Source: an uncultured Pseudomonadota bacterium
GTDB lineage: Bacteria > Pseudomonadota > Gammaproteobacteria > Methylococcales > Methylomonadaceae
DNA length: 6,734 nucleotides
Direction of reading: 5' to 3'
Assembly: GCA_903953455.1 (NCBI GenBank)
Contig: CAJBJW010000147.1
Span: 1-6,734 of the forward strand
This document shows positions 1 to 5,158 of the stretch, piece after piece; positions within the stretch are counted from its first letter, which is position 1; each line of letters begins with the position of its first letter. The notes under the pieces were generated by a model that did not search any database, was not told the DNA's origin, and was given only the letters and a program-made list of their open reading frames with translations. The position numbers and the translations under genes were made by a program.

Positions 1-29
1 AGTGCCAAGAAGTTGTCGAATGATATTTT

Positions 30-44
30 ACCTATTTTATAGGT
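30..44. repeat. small perfect inverted repeat upstream of flgA
   Basis: ACCTAT (30-35) and ATAGGT (39-44) are perfect complements around a TTT loop. A T-rich stretch follows after about seven bases (50-60), so on the plus strand this could be a weak terminator for a gene lying to the left of the window. It could equally be an operator, or chance in AT-rich DNA. There is no reading frame of note in 1-113 on either strand. Confidence 0.25.
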
Positions 45-91
45 TGAGATTTATTTTTTATCTTATTGAATATGAACTATATTTTTTATTA

Positions 92-107
92 TGGCATTTA
101 AAATGCT
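92..107 (+). promoter_or_regulatory. candidate sigma-54 (RpoN) promoter for flgA
   Basis: The sequence TGGCATTTAAAATGCT fits the -24/-12 pattern TGGCACG-N4-TTGCW. The invariant GG (93-94) and GC (105-106) have exactly ten bases between them, and the TGGCA block is intact. There are mismatches at the CG after TGGCA and at the first T of TTGC. Transcription would start near 118, about 35 bases before the flgA ATG at 153 and after the alternative TTG at 114. Many polar-flagellated gammaproteobacteria use RpoN for early and middle flagellar genes, so the context fits. No activator site was identified. Confidence 0.5.
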
Positions 108-152
108 AAATGCTTGTTAAGCGATTACGTTAATGAGTTAACCCAACCGATT

Positions 153-845
153 ATGTTTAAATTGATACTTGTTTTTGTCTGTGCATTTGCTTTTGTGAAT
201 GCAACTCATGCCGAGCCAAAATGGCAAACTCACGAATCAATTTATGAGGCGGTTAAAGCCTATGTTGCTCAAAATATTAATACGACTGCAGAGTATGAAA
301 TTAATATAGTGCCGTTAGCGAGTCGCTTAAATTTAGTGTTATGCGAGCAACCCATGGAAATATTTACGCCTAACTTGGTGAAGGCAGGGCGTTCTGCTAT
401 TAACGTGCGCTGTAATTCGCCAAAAAAATGGGCGATTTTCGTTCCTATTATTATTACACCATTTGAAAATATTATAGTTTTAACGCAGAATATGCAGCAT
501 GGTGACAAAATAACGGAGCATCATGTTGCTTTGGCGCGTAAAAATGTGACGCAATTACACAATAATTATATGACTGATTTAACTCAGGTGATAAATAAGC
601 AAATTTCGCATAATTTATCTGCCGGAACAGTTATAACAACAAAAGATTTTTTTGAGGCTAAGTTAATAAAGCGCGGTGATCATGTCATGATGACATCGTC
701 AAATTCAGGAATTGCAATTCGAATGACTGGGATTGCGCAATCGGACGGCAGTCGTGGTCAGGTGATTCGCGTTAAAAATCAAAACTCTGATCGTGTAGTG
801 AATGCGACAGTGATTGATACTGGTGTTGTTGATGTGATGCATTAG
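153..845 (+). CDS. flgA: flagellar basal body P-ring formation chaperone FlgA
   Basis: FlgA is a periplasmic chaperone that helps FlgI subunits assemble into the P ring around the flagellar rod. The 230-residue product starts with a clear signal peptide (residues 1-20: Lys3, hydrophobic core, likely cleavage after THA). Cys64 and Cys87 are placed to form a disulfide. Residues about 103-165 look like the SAF domain, and 170-228 form the C-terminal domain, with the family-typical KRGDHV segment (173-178) and a glycine-rich beta region. The length is normal for the family. The frame is open from a TTG at 114, but I chose the ATG at 153 because it begins exactly at the signal peptide and lies downstream of the start predicted for the candidate sigma-54 promoter. 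No strong Shine-Dalgarno precedes it. The downstream neighbours flgM and flgN support the assignment. Confidence 0.93.
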   Translation: MFKLILVFVCAFAFVNATHAEPKWQTHESIYEAVKAYVAQNINTTAEYEINIVPLASRLNLVLCEQPMEIFTPNLVKAGRSAINVRCNSPKKWAIFVPIIITPFENIIVLTQNMQHGDKITEHHVALARKNVTQLHNNYMTDLTQVINKQISHNLSAGTVITTKDFFEAKLIKRGDHVMMTSSNSGIAIRMTGIAQSDGSRGQVIRVKNQNSDRVVNATVIDTGVVDVMH

Positions 846-877
846 CAACAAAAAGGAATAATTTCTTGAATTTGAGC

Positions 878-904
878 TAAAGATTTTTTGTGTCTTGCCG
901 ATAA
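878..904 (+). promoter_or_regulatory. sigma-28 (FliA) promoter for flgMN
   Basis: TAAAGATT (878-885) and GCCGATAA (897-904) are separated by exactly 11 bases. Compared with the enteric FliA consensus TAAAGTTT-N11-GCCGATAA, only one base differs. The start of transcription is expected near 911, giving a leader of about 90 bases before flgM. Control of the anti-sigma gene by the sigma factor it inhibits is the known FliA/FlgM feedback arrangement. This is the strongest regulatory match in the window. Confidence 0.9.
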
Positions 905-929
905 GTTTGTCTAACATACAGATAAACTT
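903..929. repeat. inverted repeat over the flgM transcription start
   Basis: AAGTTTGTC (903-911) pairs with GATAAACTT (921-929) in nine positions, with one G-T pair and a nine-base loop. The left arm begins in the last bases of the sigma-28 -10 element and covers the expected start site. No T-run follows, so it is not a terminator. It could be an operator or part of the 5' leader, or it may be coincidental. Confidence 0.35.
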
Positions 930-1000
930 TAAACGCAAAACTGAGTATGTGTAAATTATCGTTACAGTTTTGTGATAACTTCTATTTCAAGGGGCTCGGC

Positions 1001-1372
1001 ATGGCTATCGAAAGAATCAAAAATACAGGAGCAGCATCTGTTCCAGTAAAAACTCCCGCAAAAAGCGAGAGTTCGGCATCGTTATCTTTTCAATCACTAA
1101 TTAAAAAAAGTTTGACTGAAAATAGTGCCACTCAAACAACACCAGTTGCAGACATTAAGGCGACTTTAGCAACAGATAGTGTGGTTTTAACTAATTCTGT
1201 TCAAGAAATTAAAAAGAGTTTTGAATCATTTCCTGAGTCTAGTCTTGATATGCAGCGTATAGAGCGTATTAAGCAAGCGATTGAAAATGGGACTTATGAA
1301 ATTAACCCAGATCGTATCGCGCAAAAAATGATTCAATTTGAATTTTCACAGGGTCAAAGCAACGGCACATAG
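1001..1372 (+). CDS. flgM: anti-sigma-28 factor FlgM
   Basis: FlgM binds and inhibits the flagellar sigma factor FliA in the cytoplasm. It is exported through the completed hook-basal body, which releases FliA for late gene expression. The product is 123 residues. The N-terminal half is low in complexity and rich in Ser, Thr, Ala and Lys, as expected for this intrinsically disordered protein. The conserved sigma-binding helices are at about 83-114, with the family-typical RIERIKQAIENGTYEI segment followed by NPDRIAQKMIQFE. It is longer than the 97-residue Salmonella protein because of the linker. The frame extends up to an ATG at 947, but the ATG at 1001 has an AAGGGG ribosome site six bases upstream and gives the usual FlgM N-terminus. 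flgN follows three bases after the stop. Confidence 0.93.
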   Translation: MAIERIKNTGAASVPVKTPAKSESSASLSFQSLIKKSLTENSATQTTPVADIKATLATDSVVLTNSVQEIKKSFESFPESSLDMQRIERIKQAIENGTYEINPDRIAQKMIQFEFSQGQSNGT

Positions 1373-1375
1373 TTT

Positions 1376-1870
1376 ATGATTGAGCATACATTTCCAATTG
1401 CAGAGCAGTTAATTAGCAATGCGCTACAATTAGCGCAGAGGCTTTGTCAGCAGCTTACCCAAGAGGCTGAAGCGTTAGTCCGCCAGCCACAATCTGCTTT
1501 TATTAGTACAGTGGCTAATAATAAGCGAGATTTGGTCATGCAATTGGATATGTTCAACAAACAACTTGAGCAGATTTTAGCTGCAGAAAATTTGCCGCTC
1601 TCTCCGGAAGGAGTGGAGTCCTATTTTCAAATGGCATTGATTAATGGATTGTCGCCTACTATTGTGAAAATGAATTGGGATGACTTGATGATTGTGTGCT
1701 CAGATTGTAAAAAATTAAATGAACAAAATGGCGCGAGCATTGAAATATTAGCGAGAAACAATAAACGTACAATTCACATTTTAAAAGGTAAGTCCGAAGT
1801 GGTGACACGATATAGTCGTGATGGGTCAGTTGTCAGTGACTTTCAAAATAGTACGTTAGTGTCAGTTTGA
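1376..1870 (+). CDS. flgN: flagellar export chaperone FlgN
   Basis: FlgN is a cytoplasmic chaperone that delivers the hook-filament junction proteins FlgK and FlgL to the flagellar type III export apparatus. The 164-residue product is mostly helical. It has the conserved NNKRDLVMQLD stretch near residues 48-58 and the LNEQNGASIEIL region near 114-125, and it ends in a short polar tail containing SRDG (147-150), as FlgN proteins commonly do. The start is three bases after the flgM stop with no convincing Shine-Dalgarno close by, so translation is probably coupled to flgM on the sigma-28 transcript. The 3' end overlaps the end of convergent recN by nine bases, and no terminator is visible in between. 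Confidence 0.88.
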   Translation: MIEHTFPIAEQLISNALQLAQRLCQQLTQEAEALVRQPQSAFISTVANNKRDLVMQLDMFNKQLEQILAAENLPLSPEGVESYFQMALINGLSPTIVKMNWDDLMIVCSDCKKLNEQNGASIEILARNNKRTIHILKGKSEVVTRYSRDGSVVSDFQNSTLVSV

Positions 1871-3553
1871 TTTCGATTTTCCTTTTTTGTTTTTGGAAAG
1901 CATTTCCTTTGCATGGGCAACTGTTTTTTCAGTTAAATCCACGCCACCTAGCATTCGCGCAGTTTCAGTAATGCGTTCTTCGTCAGAAAGTAAAAATACC
2001 CTTGAGGCAGTCATATCCGTGTGATGTTCTTTTTGAACAAATAAGTGCTGATGAGCCTGTGCGGCAACTTGTGGTAAATGTGTAACGCACAAAACCTGGC
2101 GATTTTTGCTCAACTCACGCATTTTTTGACCCACAATTTCAGCAATTCCTCCCCCAATACCTGAATCAACTTCATCAAAAATGAGCGTCGGCGTTGTTTT
2201 ATCGCTCGCGGTTGTCACTTGTATAGCTAAACTAATGCGCGATAATTCTCCTCCTGAGGCAACTTTCGATAGCGGCTTAGGTGGCAATCCCACATTTGCG
2301 CTAATCAAAAAAAGTACATCGTCATAGCCATTGAAACGAGGTGTATTGCTCGCTTGCGAATGTATTTCAATAATAAATTCACCATTTGGCATGCCCAACT
2401 CTTTCATCATTTTTGAAATATGTTCTTGAAGTATTAGTGCGCTTGATTTGCGTTGAGCAGACAGTTTTTCTGCCAACGGAATGAATATTTCTTGCCAGTG
2501 CGCCACTAATTTTTCTAATTCTGTTATGTGATCTGCACTGTCGCTAATGTGTGTTAATTCAAGTTCCAAATGTTGTTTGCGAGCGAGGAGTTCTTCAGGT
2601 TTGACTTGATGTTTTCGGCTTAAGGCTTGCAGTACCGCTAATTGCGCCTCAATTTCTTGGAATTCGTTTGGATCAGCATCTTGATTTTCTAAAAAATGGC
2701 GTAGTTCGTAAACCGCTTCTTCAATTTGAATTTGCGCCTCAGTAAGTAAGGTCGTCACCGACGTTAATTCGGGCGCAAATTGCAATAAGCTCGAAATGGA
2801 TTTGATACTGTTTTTTAGTCGAGCATGAATGGATTTATCTTGATCATAAATCACTTCTATTTGCTCTTGTCCTGTACTTAAAATTTGCTCTAAATTGGCG
2901 AGTTTTCGATGTGTGTCGGAGAGTTCGTTGTAGTCAAATTGATCTAAATTGAGTGTTTCTAACTCCTCAAACTGATAACGTAAGAAGGCTTCTCGCTGTG
3001 TGTCTTCGAGACGTTTTGTTTTTAATTGCTCAAGTTGGTGTTGTGCCTGTTGCCAATTGGTGTAACAGCTATTTATTTCCGCGAGTAAGGTCGTATTTTT
3101 GGCATAATTGTCAAGTAATCGACGCTGTTCATCGTTTTCGAGTAATTTTAAATGGGCGTGTTGACCTTGTATTTCAACTAATTGGCTGGTAAATCGTTGC
3201 AGTGTTTGCAGGGTAACAGGGCGATTATTGATATAGGCTTTTGACCGACCGTCACTATTGATGACGCGTCGAATTAAACAGCTATGATTTTCTTCATCGA
3301 AGGCGTTTTCTTGTAGCCATTCTGTAGCGCTAGGCAGTGCGGTTAGATCAAACTCTAAATTGACTTCTGCGCGTGTGCAATTGGGTCTTACATAATCTGG
3401 TGTGGCTCGCTCACCTAATGCGAGTGTTACCGCGGTGAGTAAAATAGATTTTCCCGCCCCAGTTTCTCCCGTTAAAACCGACATGCCTTGTGTTAAGTCG
3501 AGTTGCAAGTTTTTTACAATAGCAAGGTCAAGAATAGTCAGATTTCGAAGCAT
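1862..3553 (-). CDS. recN: DNA repair ATPase RecN
   Basis: RecN is an SMC-like ATPase that acts in the nucleoid in double-strand break repair together with RecA. The protein is 563 residues, close to the usual 550-560. The N-terminal half of the ATPase carries the Walker A GETGAGKS (29-36). Long, Gln/Leu/Glu-rich coiled-coil arms follow (about 150-370). The C-terminal half has the ABC signature SGGELSR (433-439), Walker B LIFDEVDSGIGG (about 457-468, with Asp460 and Glu461) and the VTHLPQVAA segment containing the switch His. It ends in a Lys/Ser-rich tail. The ATG at 3553 gives the standard RecN N-terminus, but no Shine-Dalgarno precedes it. E. coli recN is LexA-controlled, but no CTGT-N8-ACAG box is visible in the upstream DNA here. 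The gene appears monocistronic. Confidence 0.97.
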   Translation of the reverse strand: MLRNLTILDLAIVKNLQLDLTQGMSVLTGETGAGKSILLTAVTLALGERATPDYVRPNCTRAEVNLEFDLTALPSATEWLQENAFDEENHSCLIRRVINSDGRSKAYINNRPVTLQTLQRFTSQLVEIQGQHAHLKLLENDEQRRLLDNYAKNTTLLAEINSCYTNWQQAQHQLEQLKTKRLEDTQREAFLRYQFEELETLNLDQFDYNELSDTHRKLANLEQILSTGQEQIEVIYDQDKSIHARLKNSIKSISSLLQFAPELTSVTTLLTEAQIQIEEAVYELRHFLENQDADPNEFQEIEAQLAVLQALSRKHQVKPEELLARKQHLELELTHISDSADHITELEKLVAHWQEIFIPLAEKLSAQRKSSALILQEHISKMMKELGMPNGEFIIEIHSQASNTPRFNGYDDVLFLISANVGLPPKPLSKVASGGELSRISLAIQVTTASDKTTPTLIFDEVDSGIGGGIAEIVGQKMRELSKNRQVLCVTHLPQVAAQAHQHLFVQKEHHTDMTASRVFLLSDEERITETARMLGGVDLTEKTVAHAKEMLSKNKKGKSKSN

Positions 3554-3585
3554 AGTTATGGTTTTTAGTTGGCTGTGTACTGATT

Positions 3586-3607
3586 GCGTGTGATGACTAA
3601 AACACGC
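3586..3607. repeat. inverted repeat in the recN leader
   Basis: GCGTGT (3586-3591) and ACACGC (3602-3607) are perfect complements separated by ten bases. The repeat lies 33-54 bases upstream of the recN ATG, just after the -10 position of the tentative recN promoter. The spacing is compatible with a dimeric repressor site, or with a hairpin in the recN leader RNA. No known operator consensus was matched. Confidence 0.4.
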
Positions 3608-3608
3608 T

Positions 3609-3637
3609 TATTTAACTTAGTTTACCACGTGTGTCTA
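3609..3637 (-). promoter_or_regulatory. tentative sigma-70 promoter for recN
   Basis: Read on the minus strand, TAGACA (3632-3637; five of six to TTGACA) is followed after 16-17 bases by TTAAAT or TAAATA (3609-3615), a poor -10 match. Transcription would begin near 3602. The assignment is weak and rests mainly on position. Confidence 0.3.
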
Positions 3638-3680
3638 TTTTTTTAGAATTTGAAATTCAAGTGTATTGTTTTGTTGTAAA

Positions 3681-3710
3681 TTCACGCTATTTTGTGAAAA
3701 ATGGTAGAAT
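3681..3710 (+). promoter_or_regulatory. tentative sigma-70 promoter for the SmpA/BamE-like gene
   Basis: TAGAAT (3705-3710) matches five of six positions of the -10 consensus. TTCACG (3681-3686) is a four-of-six -35 element with an 18-base spacer. Transcription would begin near 3717, about 22 bases before the ATG and just ahead of the strong ribosome site. An alternative pair is TTGTTT (3666-3671) with TATTTT (3688-3693). Confidence 0.4.
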
Positions 3711-3725
3711 TCAAATTTTAGAAAT

Positions 3726-3733
3726 AAAGGGGG
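3726..3733 (+). promoter_or_regulatory. ribosome binding site fixing the start at 3739
   Basis: AAAGGGGG lies five bases before the ATG at 3739. The open frame continues upstream to 3631, but only the ATG at 3739 combines a good ribosome site with a signal peptide. It is one of only three clear Shine-Dalgarno sites in the window. Confidence 0.8.
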
Positions 3734-3738
3734 ATTTT

Positions 3739-4203
3739 ATGTTTAAAAGAATCGTATTATTTGGTTTGGCGGCTTTATTTTATGCTACGCAATCACCTAG
3801 TTTCGCTGAAAGTTATGATGTGGTGCAGCAGCAAAGAATGGAAAACGAAATCAACGCGTTAAGAAATTTTGTGGTGGATTTGGAAGAGCGCATTAAGCAA
3901 TTAGAGCGCGAACAAACAGGGAAAGCCAAAGGAGGTGGTGAGTTAGTGTCGAGTAATGACGTTAAAAATGAGCCAAAAATTGAGCCAAACTGGCGAGATA
4001 AACAGGCTTGGTCACTAATCAAAGAAGCGATGTCAACTGAAAAGGTTAAGGCTATATTAGGGCGTCCCGCCCGTGTAGATGATTTGGGGAACGGTCATCA
4101 AAAATATGTCTATCAAGGCGAGGTGATTGGTTCAGGCATGGTGAACGGTAACATTGAGTTTTATGAAAATCGCGTATACGAAATTCATTTGCCTAATTTT
4201 TAA
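3739..4203 (+). CDS. exported coiled-coil protein with SmpA/BamE-like domain
   Basis: The 154-residue product has a signal peptide at 1-23 (Lys3-Arg4, hydrophobic core, likely cleavage after SFA). There is no lipobox Cys, so the mature protein is probably soluble and periplasmic. Residues 28-58 form a short coiled coil with hydrophobic residues at 38, 41, 45, 48, 52 and 55, a regular 3-4 heptad spacing. A Gly/Lys/Asn-rich linker follows. Residues 85-154 resemble the SmpA/OmlA (BamE) fold: W-x2-I-like start, MSTEKVKAILGRPARV, then KYVYQGEV and a terminal strand ending EIHLPNF. It is not orthodox BamE, which is a lipoprotein without this coiled coil. By family analogy a role in envelope protein interactions is possible, but the actual function is unknown. 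In E. coli, bamE also neighbours recN. Here the gene is divergent from recN. Confidence 0.8.
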   Translation: MFKRIVLFGLAALFYATQSPSFAESYDVVQQQRMENEINALRNFVVDLEERIKQLEREQTGKAKGGGELVSSNDVKNEPKIEPNWRDKQAWSLIKEAMSTEKVKAILGRPARVDDLGNGHQKYVYQGEVIGSGMVNGNIEFYENRVYEIHLPNF

Positions 4204-4223
4204 TAGTGATTATCGCTAATTAA
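4200..4223. repeat. hairpin spanning two convergent stop codons
   Basis: TTAATAGTG (4200-4208) pairs with CGCTAATTAA (4214-4223) with one G-T pair, one bulged A and a five-base loop. It contains the stop codons of both the BamE-like gene (4201-4203) and the convergent NlpC/P60 gene (4220-4222). No U-tract follows on either strand, so it is not a standard rho-independent terminator. It may still slow polymerase or protect mRNA ends in the 16-base gap. Confidence 0.3.
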
Positions 4224-4738
4224 GGACGGCGTGCGTCAACAAATCTATCGCGCCAGTAATTTGTTTTCAAGCTTGAAACCATTACTTTTCCTGAACGCGA
4301 ACTTGGGGCATGAACAAAATTGCTCTCGTTAACGTATATGCCAACGTGCGAAACAGTCTTGCCGCTGGTGTTGAAAAAAACCAAATCACCAGAGTGAATG
4401 TTATTTTTAGGTACCGGCATGAGAGTATCTTTCATTTCACTGACGGTACGGGGCAGATGCACGCCATTGTGTTCATAAACGTGTTTTACAAAACCGCTGC
4501 AGTCAAAACCTTCTTCAGGCGTGTCTTTACCGTAACGATAGGGTGCGCCTTGCAGACTTAACGCATAATCGACAGCAGGTGGAATGACTTCTTTTTCAAC
4601 AGGACGAGTAGCCACAGGCGTTGGTTTTACGTCCACTGTTCCTGCGCACCCAGATAGTAAGGCTATCGTGAGTGGCAGAAGCAACGGCTTTAAGTAGGGT
4701 AAATCGTTTTTTGTCGAAATAGTCGGTAATTTATTCAC
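4220..4738 (-). CDS. NlpC/P60 family lipoprotein, probable cell-wall peptidase
   Basis: Members of this family are cysteine peptidases that cut peptide bonds in peptidoglycan stems, often between D-Glu and diaminopimelate. With the GTG start at 4738 the protein is 172 residues. It has a Lys-containing N-region, a hydrophobic core, and a lipobox LLSGC with the lipidated Cys at 31. A Pro/Val-rich linker precedes the NlpC/P60 domain (about 53-172). The catalytic Cys is in FDCSGF (Cys80), the His in SHVGIY (His131), and a third polar residue in FVHAPS (His143), so the triad is intact. Ala rather than Asp follows Cys31, and Asp is absent from position +2, so outer-membrane retention is possible. 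The start is uncertain: the frame opens at a TTG at 4807, but a terminator hairpin lies inside that extension, and a GTG at 4747 is also possible. None of these starts has a Shine-Dalgarno. Confidence 0.88.
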   Translation of the reverse strand: MNKLPTISTKNDLPYLKPLLLPLTIALLSGCAGTVDVKPTPVATRPVEKEVIPPAVDYALSLQGAPYRYGKDTPEEGFDCSGFVKHVYEHNGVHLPRTVSEMKDTLMPVPKNNIHSGDLVFFNTSGKTVSHVGIYVNESNFVHAPSSRSGKVMVSSLKTNYWRDRFVDARRP

Positions 4739-4752
4739 GGCAATCACAAAAT

Positions 4753-4790
4753 GAGTTAAAAAATAAACGCTGCTGAGTGGTAGCAGCGTC
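4753..4790 (-). terminator. rho-independent terminator after the 67-residue gene
   Basis: On the minus strand, ACGCTGCT (complement of 4782-4789) and AGCAGCGT (complement of 4767-4774) form a perfect eight-base GC-rich stem with a seven-base loop. It is followed directly by TTATTTTTT (complement of 4758-4766). It lies 14 bases beyond the stop codon of the 67-residue gene and just before the probable start of the NlpC/P60 gene. No T-run follows on the plus strand, so it acts in one direction. Confidence 0.85.
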
Positions 4791-4803
4791 TTCCAAATAA
4801 AAA

Positions 4804-5007
4804 TCAAACATAAGAACGCACATAATCACGGGCAAAATGATTTAGAGGCGATTTGTTTTGTTGAAACTCTCTATACACACGATGTACGTCAAGGGGCGTA
4901 ATGTGTGCGTAAATACCAAATCCAGTTTGGTTAATAAATTCATCACTGAGTGTTTCAAGAAATAACCACCAAATGGAATCATTGTGTTTTTCTTGCTGTG
5001 TATCCAT
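4804..5007 (-). CDS. small conserved-looking protein of unknown function
   Basis: This is a 67-residue protein I do not recognise. It has no signal peptide and no membrane segment, so it is probably cytoplasmic. It begins with a polar stretch, followed by an aromatic DSIWWLFLETLSDEF segment (residues 10-24), then GFGIYAHITPLDVHRVYREF (28-47), and ends in a positively charged tail (HFARDYVRSYV). Predicted structure is mostly helical. The gene looks real: the ATG at 5007 has AGGTGA five bases upstream (complement of 5013-5018), a rho-independent terminator follows the stop, and the composition is not that of a random frame. A GTG at 5016 is an alternative start. It is divergent from nadE. A TTGACA -35-like hexamer (complement of 5040-5045) lies upstream, but I see no matching -10. 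Confidence 0.7.
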   Translation of the reverse strand: MDTQQEKHNDSIWWLFLETLSDEFINQTGFGIYAHITPLDVHRVYREFQQNKSPLNHFARDYVRSYV

Positions 5008-5012
5008 TGTTG

Positions 5013-5018
5013 TCACCT
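5013..5018 (-). promoter_or_regulatory. ribosome binding site choosing the ATG at 5007
   Basis: AGGTGA on the minus strand is five bases from the ATG at 5007. The GTG start at 5016 would lie inside this site, which argues against it. Confidence 0.65.
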
Positions 5019-5103
5019 GCGTTTTTTTGAAATAAAGTTAATGTCAAATTATTGTCTGGATAAAACGCATCGATTTCTTGCGACTTGGGGTATGATGACA
5101 AAT

Positions 5104-5131
5104 TTGGTGCATAGAGCACCTTATTTATACT
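5104..5131 (+). promoter_or_regulatory. tentative promoter region for nadE
   Basis: TTGGTG (5104-5109) and TATACT (5126-5131; five of six to TATAAT) are 16 bases apart and would give a leader of about 20 bases. A second -10-like hexamer, TATGAT (5091-5096), lies upstream without a good -35. The choice between them is open. Confidence 0.35.
5106..5120. repeat. perfect inverted repeat upstream of nadE
   Basis: GGTGC (5106-5110) and GCACC (5116-5120) are perfect complements around ATAGA. The repeat sits in the spacer of the tentative TTGGTG/TATACT promoter, where a repressor would block transcription. Alternatively it lies in the leader of a transcript from the TATGAT box, as a hairpin followed by the T-rich TTATTTATAC. 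It does not resemble the NrtR operator pattern as I know it. Confidence 0.4.
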
Positions 5132-5158
5132 CGACCTTTTTCATCTCTTTTTAATGTC

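Noticed and set aside
114..152. Upstream TTG start for flgA
   Set aside because: It places 13 polar residues before the signal peptide and lies upstream of the start predicted for the sigma-54-like promoter.
269..508. Minus-strand open frame inside flgA
   Set aside because: It is a shadow of the FlgA reading frame with no ribosome site or domain.
947..1000. Upstream ATG start for flgM
   Set aside because: There is no ribosome site before it, and it adds 18 residues not typical of FlgM. The ATG at 1001 has AAGGGG at the right distance.
1895..1907. GGAAA/TTTCC hairpin just past the flgN stop as a terminator
   Set aside because: The stem is five AT-rich pairs inside the recN coding region and is not followed by a proper T-run on either strand.
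2953..3192. Plus-strand open frame inside recN
   Set aside because: It is antisense to the intact RecN coiled-coil coding region, with no start signals and no recognisable product.
3573..3588. CTGT at 3573 as half of a LexA box for recN
   Set aside because: Eight bases on there is TGCG, not ACAG, and the minus strand offers no better pairing.
4310..4561. Plus-strand open frame opposite the NlpC/P60 gene
   Set aside because: It is antisense to the catalytic domain. The peptidase motifs on the minus strand are intact and explain the sequence.
5033..5063. TAAAGTTA followed by CTGGATAA as a second sigma-28 promoter
   Set aside because: The spacer is 15 bases instead of 11, the GCC of the -10 element is absent, and nadE has no reason to be FliA-dependent.
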